DNA of 45,853 nt from Nemertoderma westbladi. Its lineage: Eukaryota; Xenacoelomorpha; Nemertodermatida; Nemertodermatidae. Of the stretch, positions 41,101-45,853 are shown in pieces. The DNA lies in contig JAUCBJ010006195.1 of NCBI GenBank assembly GCA_032718475.1, positions 1-45,853 of the forward strand. Direction: 5' to 3'. The first letter of the stretch is position 1; each line of letters opens with the position of its first letter. The notes beneath the pieces were generated by a model. The model did not search any database. It was not told the origin of the DNA and saw only the letters and a program-made list of their open reading frames with translations. The position numbers and the translations under genes are program-made.

Positions 41101-42110
41101 CAGATATTTATCAAAAGTCATTACATTATTTTAATTTTAAGTAACAAATTAGCCAAGTAGGATAAAGTTTCAGTTTCAGTTTCAAACGTACGATGGATTA
41201 ATATCCTGCCTCAATTGATCAATCTCACGTTATTATAACAAAAACAATAAAGTACAGGTTAGAACAGGTTAGAGTTTTATTTTTGGGAGTAATCAGCTGT
41301 TATTTGGGTCGAATTTCTCCTGGAGAGGAATTAATTTTTGTTGCACCAAAAGTCACCCAAAAAAAATAGAAAATAAATAAAAAAAAAAATTTTTAAAAAG
41401 TCAATGTATGTATAAGCTCTAATATTAATATTATATTACAACTCAATCTAACTCTATTTGGGTTATAATTAAATAGACGAAGGTTTATTTTTTAGTAGTA
41501 TTCTGTAAAAACAGCCAAAAATACTCTACTTATTTATTATCAATTCCATCTTACTATTCTCAATAATTGATAAGATGGACAGATATGTGTGATTGGCGTC
41601 ATTGTCTGATAGAAGAAATCACGCTAATTATTCAGTTGTGACTTCGGTGATTCGAACTACAGGAATGGTGTGTGTGACCTTTGACCTTTGTGACAGAGCC
41701 TATATAAGTTTACCTTGAGTAGATAGATGTACACCTACATAGTTGCATCCTGTAGCATCAACATTCAGGCCGACTCAGATAAGGGAGTCGAAATTGTAAA
41801 GATAATTAATTTTCTTAGAATCCGTCATTGAATATGAGGTGGAATAAATGTTATCTTATTTGCTGGTAACATAACTGGAAGTACTGTACTACCTTATCTT
41901 AGTTCCACTAAGATAAATTAGTGATGGATGAATGTGTTGATTGGTTGGTCGATGCACCTTCGATTTGTTCTGAGTTTAAAGTGGGCCTGGTGAAGTAAAT
42001 AACAATACAGATACTGAATGAATACAGCAGAAGCATACTTACGGCATTATTATGTACCGGTAAGGTAATGTTTGCTTGATTTTATGAATCATATCTTCCA
42101 TCGTTTTCTC
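16885..42110 (-). CDS. VWA5 family gene, 3' part (VWA5B1/5B2-like), 11 exons
   Basis: Eleven minus-strand exons join with matching phases and give about 800 residues to the stop at 16885. In order: end of a VWA domain (RCFTFGIG, AEFIEADERMQPK), strand-rich region with GYGIV, a long polar linker, a second conserved block (AYSVTIKGYFGG, IHQLAARRLIQDLE, ISSKYTQFVM), a basic linker, and the C-terminal module (LQKAEGFWDLDPSIAECL, then LWATSLAVVWMERR). This order is that of VIT/VWA proteins of the VWA5 type. The Cys after FGIG, the GYGIV motif and the long linker favour VWA5B over VWA5A or PARP4. Its molecular role is not well defined; no signal peptide or membrane segment is seen. The VIT domain and the metal-binding start of the VWA domain are not in the window, so the 5' end is missing. 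About 25 kb of the span is intron, packed with transposons and satellites. Confidence 0.8.
17505..17632. repeat. AT-rich tandem repeat in the last intron
   Basis: Four copies of a roughly 31-bp AT-only unit alternate between AATAAAATAT and AATAATATAT starts. Intron 10 (17128-18231) otherwise shows only AT-rich non-coding sequence. Confidence 0.85.
18232..18432 (-). CDS. VWA5-like exon 10: inserted acidic/Thr-rich segment
   Basis: Acceptor TTTGTCTAAAG, donor GTGAGA, exactly 67 codons in phase 0. It encodes VSDDSVVPDGNTTGGDGDTA and an Arg-rich end, QSFQSYKHQEVYQ. It sits inside the C-terminal module, between the AEGFWDL and LWATSLA blocks, so it is an insertion relative to the short family members. 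The exon length is a multiple of three, so it could be skipped without a frameshift. Confidence 0.75.
18940..20099 (+). pseudogene. L2/CR1-like LINE relic, 3' part of RT ORF
   Basis: Plus-strand fragments in shifting frames. Near 18950, VPQLGPLLFRIYSLTISEVI, then GLKCHFCADDTQLYIIF (RT motif C, YADD-type as CADD). At 19094-19333, ADILIWMTEHFLKLNTDNTE. At 19652-19876, GLIVIPRYRLEHYGKRAFSV, then APTIWNALPDDIRN. These are the end of an L2/CR1-type RT and its C-terminal domain. Many stops and frameshifts break it, so it is old. The 3' end has GGCGCGATATAAATATATTA followed by an (ATT)n tail, the usual 3' end of L2-type elements, at about 20063-20099. Confidence 0.85.
20136..20640. mobile_element. 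piggyBac-like MITE, 505 bp
   Basis: The ends CCCTATCCATACTGGGG and (reverse complement of the right end) CTCTATCCATACCGGGG form a terminal inverted repeat with few mismatches. TTAA flanks both sides (20132-20135 and 20641-20644). TTAA target sites and CCC-type ends are piggyBac hallmarks. A poly(G) tract (from about 20149) follows the left end and a poly(C) tract (about 20578-20600) precedes the right end. No transposase is encoded; the 73-codon frame at 20104-20325 is not recognisable. Confidence 0.8.
20735..21270 (-). CDS. VWA5-like exon 9: basic linker and C-terminal module start
   Basis: Acceptor TTATTTTTAG, donor GTTCTG (weak), 536 nt; one base in, phase 0 out, which accepts exon 8 directly. 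It begins DDYTMCKVYSCKSRIAHSKA and continues through a Lys/Ser-rich stretch to QLILLVNLQKAEGFWDLDPS and IAECLETSLEDLQNSSP. The last part is the start of the VWA5 C-terminal module (LQ--DG-W-L---LA--L). Confidence 0.85.
21271..24483. other. Intron 8, left part: non-coding
   Basis: AT-rich with no convincing exon. Items seen: a tRNA-like pol III signal on the minus strand at 23409-23482, and a small minus-strand open stretch at about 22910-23105 with an AG in front but no donor in the needed phase. Plus-strand frames at 22310-22576 and 24097-24364 have no family features. Confidence 0.6.
23409..23482 (-). repeat. tRNA-like sequence (SINE head or tRNA relic) within a 12-bp inverted repeat
   Basis: On the minus strand, TGTAGTTCAGTGGTA resembles a pol III A box and D arm, and AGTTCGACTCC is a near-consensus B box 32-45 nt further on. 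CCTGT/ACGGG could form an anticodon-like stem. The ends do not pair as an acceptor stem and the loop lacks U33, so it is not a working tRNA gene. A perfect inverted repeat, ATTGTGAAATAT and ATATTTCACAAT, brackets it at about 23379 and 23492. Confidence 0.55.
24484..29634. repeat. 63-bp minisatellite array, about 80 units
   Basis: The unit is 63 bp and includes TTCCACTCTGTTTCCTAAAG, GAATGCCTGTTCACCACCAT and GGGTGATCTTCCACAGTAAA. Since 63 is 21 codons, one minus-strand frame stays open for long stretches (up to 529 codons at 25353-26942), repeating VNRHSFRKQSGRVYCGRSP. The other two minus frames are closed in every unit. Small indels at several points (for example about 27240, 27480 and 28390) shift the open frame. 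It fills most of intron 8 and has decayed edge units near 24484, 27440-27530 and 29590-29634. I treat it as non-coding satellite; transcription is unknown. Confidence 0.95.
29716..29880 (-). CDS. VWA5-like exon 8
   Basis: Acceptor TCTATTAATTACAG, donor GTAAAC, 165 nt; one base in, one out. It encodes EWGHSDAGISKSSISSKWKR and MANISSKYTQFVM, the family's IS-KYT-FV block. An earlier acceptor (CTTTTCAG) is excluded by a TAA in frame. The intron after it begins about 80 bp before the 63-bp repeat array, and the exon's frame stays open into that array. Confidence 0.82.
30010..30246 (-). CDS. VWA5-like exon 7: second conserved block
   Basis: Acceptor TTGATATTCATAG, donor GTACCA, 237 nt; one base in, one out. 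It encodes SAYSVTIKGYFGGCHFFKDI and TTIHQLAARRLIQDLE. VWA5 proteins have this order: a beta-rich 'own-function' segment followed by an IH-LAA---I-DLE helix. This exon ties the linker exons to the family. Confidence 0.82.
30247..31963. other. Intron 6: carries the 1.08-kb inverted-repeat element
   Basis: AT-rich flanks around the element at 30749-31827. No frame above 75 codons is supported. Confidence 0.7.
30749..31827. mobile_element. Non-autonomous DNA transposon, 1,079 bp, with TIRs and CAGCGG target duplication
   Basis: The left end GGTCGATTACGCAAAAAATG continues GCCAAA. The reverse complement of the right end reads GGTCAATTACGCAAAAAGTG then GCCAAAA, so the terminal repeats pair over about 26 bp with two or three mismatches. 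The direct repeat CAGCGG stands at both flanks (30743-30748 and 31828-31833). The interior has five GCGTTAC motifs on the plus strand (31013, 31051, 31061, 31233, 31415) and one on the minus strand (30930-30936). No coding region was found. The superfamily is not assigned. Confidence 0.85.
31964..32160 (-). CDS. VWA5-like exon 6: linker
   Basis: Acceptor TTGTCTATTTAG, donor GTAATA, 197 nt; two bases in, one base out. It encodes VPGEDNPESLWPLEAGSIGG and a Ser-rich stretch with SVSGRSSIDRASFDDIGEKP. Probably flexible. The LWPLEAG segment looks conserved in style, but I cannot name it. Confidence 0.65.
32692..32875 (-). CDS. VWA5-like exon 5: linker
   Basis: Acceptor TTGTTTCCAG; one base in. 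It encodes DNPHAVLREDTFNRSTFDSN and GGVFNKYTLDRLLSDMALHR, ending ITEDM. Two donors overlap: GTACGT (end 32692, leaves two bases and fits exon 6 at its strong acceptor) and GTAAGC (end 32688, phase 0). I prefer the first because of the phase of exon 6. Confidence 0.65.
33257..33442 (-). CDS. VWA5-like exon 4: linker
   Basis: Acceptor TTAAGCAG, donor GTGAGT, 186 nt; one base in, one base out. It encodes SPFSVDVMTPPTQSRRVSYK and a charged stretch ending SRDSRDVEDGAF. The nearer-looking acceptor CCTTTTAG was rejected because it brings a TAA into frame. Low complexity and polar; probably disordered. Confidence 0.7.
34470..34504. repeat. Poly(G) tract with GTACACCATTTTT flank
   Basis: A G-rich run followed by GGTACACCATTTTTGG. 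Read on the minus strand it matches AAAATGGTGTACC plus poly(C) at 4647-4673. Confidence 0.85.
34600..34655. repeat. Dispersed repeat shared with 2735-2790
   Basis: AAAAAGGTGGTTGCGATTTA, then AACCCTAAGGCATTTACAGTTTT. The reverse complement of 2735-2790 reads AAAAACTTGGTTGCGCTTAA then AACCCTAAGGCTTTTACAGTTTT. An unclassified repeat family. Confidence 0.75.
34735..36506 (+). mobile_element. LINE copy B (longest of the TAG-tailed family)
   Basis: It starts within the pre-RT region (WKAHFEKLLNNDRV). The frame 34849-35964 carries RASGVDGVPPEVFK, PVPKKGNLTLYGSFRGISLI, NQNGFRKGRRTMEPI, VDFFKAFDSVSRSRMF, GVLQGDTFAPFLF and LDFADVLGVL (second catalytic Asp replaced by Val). A TAG stops it at about 35962, and the C-terminal frame continues at 36121-36459 with LRFAGHCFRREDQPVHNLEL and MGDRELWRCNF. 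A stop also sits at about 34853. It ends in (TAG)n at 36489-36506. The endonuclease is missing (5' truncation). Inactive. It lies inside host intron 3, antisense to the gene. Confidence 0.9.
36809..37245 (+). mobile_element. LINE copy B2, 3' end only
   Basis: It repeats the last 430 or so bases of copy B (GGTGTCTCATTGG, TTTCGCCGTGAGGACCAGCC, AGCCCATGACTTTC) with more mismatches and a small insertion near 37050-37070. It ends in a short (TAG)n at about 37236-37245 and abuts the MITE starting at 37255. Heavily decayed. Confidence 0.8.
37255..37822. mobile_element. MITE, 568 bp, CCCTTTGCGTACCA ends
   Basis: The left end CCCTTTGCGTACCA is the exact reverse complement of the right end TGGTACGCAAAGGG. 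CCCTTT-type ends fit the piggyBac style, but TTAA flanks are not present (ATAG and TTGT), so the target site may have mutated. The interior has several GC-rich short hairpins, such as GGTGGCA/TGCCGCC followed by T7 near 37780-37800. No coding region. Confidence 0.7.
37823..38550. other. Intron 3, left part: non-coding
   Basis: No supported feature beyond AT-rich intron sequence. Minus frames at 37885-38115 and 38266-38454 lack family features and splice-compatible phases. Confidence 0.6.
38551..38767 (-). CDS. VWA5-like exon 3: post-VWA beta region
   Basis: Acceptor ATTTTTACACAG, donor GTAAGT, 217 nt; phase 0 in, one base out. It begins IPGHPPSIYENECFHGYGIV, matching the family block that follows the VWA domain (a small-residue/Pro stretch and then a GYGIV-type strand). 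The rest is polar and Ser/Arg-rich. Confidence 0.8.
39013..39217 (-). CDS. VWA5-like exon 2: VWA domain end
   Basis: Acceptor TTCCCATAG, donor GTAAAG, 205 nt ending in phase 0. It encodes CFTFGIGATVCTDLIVGIA, AGRGVAEFIEADERMQPK, then VALKPVITDVRLDWNLPPGF and EVLQ. This is the last strand and helix of the VWA fold and the start of the following beta region. It is the best-conserved exon of the gene. Confidence 0.85.
39674..40266. repeat. 15-bp minisatellite with inverted head
   Basis: The unit is GGGTCGGAATTGTCC, with variants GGGTCGGAATTATTC and GGGTTGGAATAAGTTC. A block of about 167 bp containing the variant series repeats (compare 39994 and 40161). The first two units (39674-39702) are inverted relative to the rest, so 39674-39702 and 39729-39757 can pair over 28 of 29 bases with a 26-base loop holding ATGACAATTTCATTCGCTCT. 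Located in the intron between exons 1 and 2. Confidence 0.93.
40271..42042. other. Intron 1, right part: non-coding
   Basis: AT-rich with no ORF above 60 codons and no recognised repeat. I looked here for missing VWA exons and found none. Confidence 0.6.
42058..42110 (-). CDS. VWA5-like exon 1 (first recognised)
   Basis: Acceptor CTATAAACAG, then 17 codons (EKTMEDMIHKIKQTLPY) and a CG that joins the A of exon 2 to give Arg, producing ...PYRCFTFGIG, as expected at the end of the VWA domain. The donor used for this join is GTACAT. A stronger-looking GTAAGT lies 15 nt downstream (exon end 42043) and would add five residues in frame. Both are compatible, so the choice is uncertain. Confidence 0.6.
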
Positions 42111-42285
42111 CTGTTTATAGGCAAGTTGTGAACTTTATACATAAGTAGCTGTTAAAGGATTCTACATTTCAAATATATAGTATGAACAGCTGTTGAATTC
42201 TTCTCTTAGATTTCTAGTTATTTTATGCAAACAATGTTTTGATTCAAGACGAGAAGACTGGGTATTCTGATGAGGTTTTGATTAA

Positions 42286-42786
42286 GGGGGTGGTATACCC
42301 CCCCCCCCCCCCCAACCATTTTTTTAAAATGGTTGTCTATTAGTGTTAAATGATACTATTGATATTTTGTCATGGTCAACCACTGTATGGAAGGTCAAAT
42401 AGCCTTTATAGTAAACATTGAAAATTTATAGTCTCCCCCTAGCGGCTGGCGGCGGAATTAATAATTTCACTAAAATTGCTGCTAGTCCCTCAATTTTGGT
42501 CCAAATTTCGTGAAACCAACTTTATTGGACTCAGCGTCATCGACTCTACAAAAGTTATCTTATATAATTTTTAATTTGCCTCTTTTTATTTTACAAACAA
42601 ACCGTCATAAGGAAAAACAGTGATAACTCGAGAATTGAAAGATGTCTCACTAAGCGGTTTTCAGATTTATAATCATCATTCAATTCTGCTCTAAGTGAAA
42701 TAAAGAAACAACAGTTTGAAAATTTTACCTGAAGGGGGGTATACCCCCCCCACCTCCACCCCCCCCCCCCCCCCCCCCCCCCCCAC
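42286..42786. mobile_element. Possible MITE with G/C-tract ends, 501 bp
   Basis: TTAA flanks both sides (42282-42285 and 42787-42790). The left end is GGGGGTGGTATACCCCCC continuing as poly(C). Near the right end, GGGGGGTATACCCCCCCC is followed by long poly(C) and AC. GGGTATACCC at both ends is palindromic, so orientation cannot be told. Its length and flanks resemble the 505-bp MITE at 20136, but the interior differs. No coding region. Confidence 0.45.
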
Positions 42787-42996
42787 TTAAGGACATGGAA
42801 GGTGGTTCTCGACTTATTCCATCAGCTGATGATTGATGATAGTTGAAATGGATAATTTGTTTTATGGATAAATCCAACTGAATTTAATTTAATTTATAAT
42901 TTTATTTAATTTATATCGTACACGAACCTAAGCACGGTACATCATACATAAATAGTGAGTTAGTGATAGTAATTAATATAGAAATTGAATTATATA

Positions 42997-43972
42997 ACTA
43001 CTACTAGGATCGGCATGCTGCATTGAGCTGCATTTTAAGAATGCAATTTTGTCGACAAAATTGCGCCGCCACAACTCCCTATCACCCATGACATTTGCTA
43101 GATCATCCGCATCTTCAAGGCCAGTGCCCTTCAAGATTGGTCTCAAGAAAGTCATAGGCTGTCCACCAAGCCTCTTCACTCCTTGAGGCCGCCAAAGCAC
43201 AAGATTATGCACTGGCTGGTCCTCACGGCAAAAGCAATGTCCTGCAAAGCGGAGGCGATTTTATTCTAGTGTCAAGCTTGGGGGAACCATTGAGACACCT
43301 CCAATGTTATATAGTGTCTGGTTGGAGATTTGTGCATTGTACTTGACACAATGAACCCGGCGTAGCATTCTTGTGAATGTGCCATCTAGAGATTTGATTA
43401 TTGATAGTAACAATGTGTTGGCAAGCTGTATTAAGACCCCTAGAGCCCTTCCTATAATAAATCTAGATATTTGGTATCCTCAGTAGTTAGAGCCCAGCAT
43501 GGACTCCATAGCGGAGTACTGGAACTACTGCTGCTCTAAATAATCGGACCTTAAGTTTCCGATTAATCCTCGGTGACTTCCAAATCCTGGAAAGCCTATT
43601 CAAGGCTGCCCATGCCTTTCCCTTACGTATTCGAAGGACCTCATCTGACCTCCGGATCCATGATCCCAGTTAACAGAAGTCGTCCACATGCTCAAGCATA
43701 CCATCCTTTGAGCTTATGCTCATCCGGTTGGAGACTTGCTGAGGACTTCCAAAGGTAACTGTCAGAATAATGGTCTTTTTGGAGTTAATAAATAGACCAT
43801 CACTAGAAGCAGCCTGTTCTAATGAGCTGAGGAGCCGTGGGGCTCCCTCTAGTGATTTTGAGAGTACTCCTAAGTCATCAGCAAAGTCTAGATCAGTTAG
43901 GTACTACTGAGCAGGATTTCCTCGACTTCTGGAGCCAGTAGGTGGAGTTACCATCACCCCATCATCATTGTT
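42997..43972 (-). mobile_element. LINE fragment C (TAG-tailed family)
   Basis: The minus strand carries the 3' third of the same LINE as copies A and B, from the region of the RT catalytic motif to a short (TAG)n tail at about 42998. The catalytic motif here reads LDFADDLGVL (43872-43900 region), so both Asp are kept, unlike copies A and B. An insertion of about 70 bp sits at 43398-43470, in an AGATTTG context, and frameshifts break the frame. Both ends are truncated; inactive. Confidence 0.85.
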
Positions 43973-44230
43973 CTAGATTTACAATTCTAGAATATAGCAT
44001 GATTACAGCCGAAGTGGGTAAAATTTTTCAATAGCACTCAGTATATTGATTTTATTTCTATGTTTCTATCTGTTTTTATCATGTATTTATATTTGTCTTT
44101 ATCTGTATGTATATACATGTATATCTATTGCACCTGCATGCAATGCATCATGCCCACAGAAGTAAGTTAGGTCTAAATATTAGGGATATTTATCGATAAT
44201 ATTATTATGGATAAATATATGTTCTAATAT

Positions 44231-44740
44231 ATGTATTTATGTCATATATACTATAATTCGGTGAGCCTGGAGAAGGAACAAACGCAGTTAGAGACTATTT
44301 TAAAACAACATACCGACATATTTCAGACCATTTGTAATAGAGCAGAGCAATACAGACAATATAAACTCGAGCGCAAAACGTCGACAATGAACAATATATA
44401 TACTTTGGCCCGCATTTAAATAAAAAAAACATGTAAACTCCCAGGATAGAAAAATCGCAATATTGTCATATTAACTACTGTTCGGCCCACGGGTTTCTTC
44501 ACAAAATATGCCAAAACAACAAACCGTTCCACAAGTTTACGCCTGACTGTCTCTGTAAATACCTCAACAACAGCTGTTATCAATATGTACCACGCCCTTG
44601 ACTTCAGTAACTGCCCAACGCTTTCTCGTTATATATATTCCAAATCCCGCCTACAAAAATCACATATATTATATGCATACCGTAAATACTCCCACACTCA
44701 CTTAACAGACGACAACACTACTATAATCATACAGCACTGA
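44231..44740 (+). other. Two same-frame open stretches, unrecognised
   Basis: One frame is open at 44231-44419 (62 codons, rich in Gln, Glu and Thr: LEKEQTQLETILKQHTDIFQ) and again from 44448 to a TGA at 44738 (about 97 codons, Thr/Ser/Tyr-rich, with no early Met). Two stops separate them. Base composition is richer in C than the neighbours on this strand. It could be a decayed gene or mobile-element piece. No family is recognised. Confidence 0.3.
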
Positions 44741-45072
44741 TAAAAACTCAAAATACCTGACATTTCTTATTGTGCTATTGTGTTTTATATGCACTAATTT
44801 TATACTACCTGGACTACGGGTGTATATTATAATATTCAATATAATTAATTTGAGACTGAATAGAACAATTCGAACAATGTTTTTCCAAAGATATCCTCCT
44901 GGGATCACCATAACCTCAATATTATTGATATTCAACGAGGACAACATTTCGTGAGGATCAACTCAACTTAAGTAATCGTAATCCAGATCATGATTGAGCT
45001 TAAGGGTTCAGTGACCTATGACAACACACTCACCCACATATAGATATATAAGATTCAATATGGTGGGCAGTC

Positions 45073-45114
45073 AGCCATACATCACGTCGATATCCTTAGA
45101 ATGTATGTATGGCT
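45073..45114. repeat. Short inverted repeat
   Basis: AGCCATACAT and ATGTATGGCT form perfect 10-bp arms with a 22-base spacer. Confidence 0.75.
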
Positions 45115-45596
45115 CGTTGAGCAATTCACAAAGCATATTGCTTTCACTTTATTCGTGTTAATATTGGATAGCAATATGTTTGGGGGTAGCCATATTCTTG
45201 GGAGATGCTTAATTTTTGTAGTTTATTAATGAATAATTTAATACGTATGCCACTTCAATATTGCGAACTGAAAATTCCACATATATAAATTGTATTATTG
45301 ATGATGTTACTGGTGTAAAAGCTAGGATTTCGAATCGTGGATGGTTTCGTGTAGCATGAAACATTCTTGGAGTTTCTGAAATCGTAACACAATTTCTTGA
45401 CATAAGCTTAATTGTTGTAAACTATTACCCCTTGTAAACAAAAAAAATAGTGAGTTGAGATATAATGTATTAAATTTACTGTGTAACTGTAACCTATGTG
45501 CCTATGTTGTAGCTATACCGTGTTCTATGGCGCGACGCTATTTTCTAAGATATTGATTATTTTGGAAAGTTCATAACTACACCACGTTCTGGAATC

Positions 45597-45611
45597 CCCC
45601 CCCCCCCCCCC
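45597..45611. repeat. Poly(C) tract
   Basis: About 15 consecutive C following CTGGAAT. No inverted-repeat partner was found nearby. Confidence 0.9.
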
Positions 45612-45853
45612 AAATTGTTCTACAAATCTTAATGAGATTGCCTAAAATTTAAAACAGCTATAGTTTCACCTCCCTCCTCCTTGCTGGGTGAGCCAGAATT
45701 ACTATTTTTGCTTTTATTCTTTAGCTACAAAGTGTTTGAAAAAAATGATACAGCGATATTGCTCCAGTTGTACTGCAGTTATGCAGTAGCAATGGATAGC
45801 TGGCTATGCAAGGATTCAAAATATGTAAAAATATTTGAATTTGGTTTGGAAAT

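Larger units (their letters stand above)
43973..45853. other. Right flank: unassigned, AT-rich
   Basis: Holds the unassigned open stretches at 44231-44740, an inverted repeat at 45073-45114 and a poly(C) tract at about 45597-45611. No VWA5-like exon was recognised on the minus strand. Confidence 0.55.

Noticed and set aside
44231-44419. Fragment of an LTR-retroelement polyprotein (LETILKQHTDIF)
   Set aside because: Only this short segment is reminiscent; the expected protease or RT motifs are absent downstream.

Overview
The window is nuclear DNA from an animal, most likely an invertebrate. It is AT-rich, carries a spliced gene with GT/AG introns, and is crowded with eukaryotic transposable elements: LINEs, a Penelope-like element (PLE) and MITE-like elements. 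It also holds three large minisatellites. No operons, bacterial genes or CRISPR arrays are present. The species cannot be named from the sequence.

Host gene. The minus strand from about 42.1 kb down to 16.9 kb carries the 3' part of one gene in eleven proposed exons (about 800 residues). I rebuilt it by matching acceptors, donors and codon phases. It encodes the end of a von Willebrand factor A domain, the region after it, and the conserved C-terminal module of the VWA5 family, closest in layout to VWA5B1/VWA5B2. The 5' exons (VIT domain and most of the VWA domain) were not found and probably lie beyond 45.85 kb.

Layout. 0-2.3 kb: LINE ORF1 with a 30-bp GC-rich minisatellite, tandemly duplicated with a period of 1,307 bp. 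2.3-5.6 kb: non-coding. 5.6-8.3 kb: broken LINE with endonuclease and reverse transcriptase (RT). 8.35-12.5 kb: PLE in a truncated-plus-full tandem arrangement, with an intact 832-residue RT/GIY-YIG ORF and hammerhead-ribozyme-like motifs in both direct repeats. 12.6 kb: foldback repeat. 13.8-15.3 kb: LINE fragment of a family that recurs at 34.7, 36.8 and 43.0 kb. 15.3-16.9 kb: unassigned.

Inside the host gene, introns hold an L2/CR1-like LINE relic (18.9-20.1 kb), a piggyBac-like MITE with TTAA flanks (20.1-20.6 kb), a 5.1-kb array of 63-bp repeats (24.5-29.6 kb), a 1.08-kb inverted-repeat element with a 6-bp target duplication (30.7-31.8 kb), three more LINE/MITE insertions (34.7-37.8 kb) and a 15-bp minisatellite that starts with an inverted head (39.7-40.3 kb). 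Upstream of the first recognised exon come a G/C-tract-bounded element (42.3-42.8 kb), a third long LINE copy (43.0-44.0 kb) and unassigned sequence.

The transposable elements and the gene do not form a pathway. The gene is one host locus whose introns have been filled by repeats. The points most worth checking are the PLE ribozyme motifs, the in-frame relation between exon 8 and the 63-bp array, the 1.08-kb element, and the 15-bp array with its distant relative at 5.0 kb.
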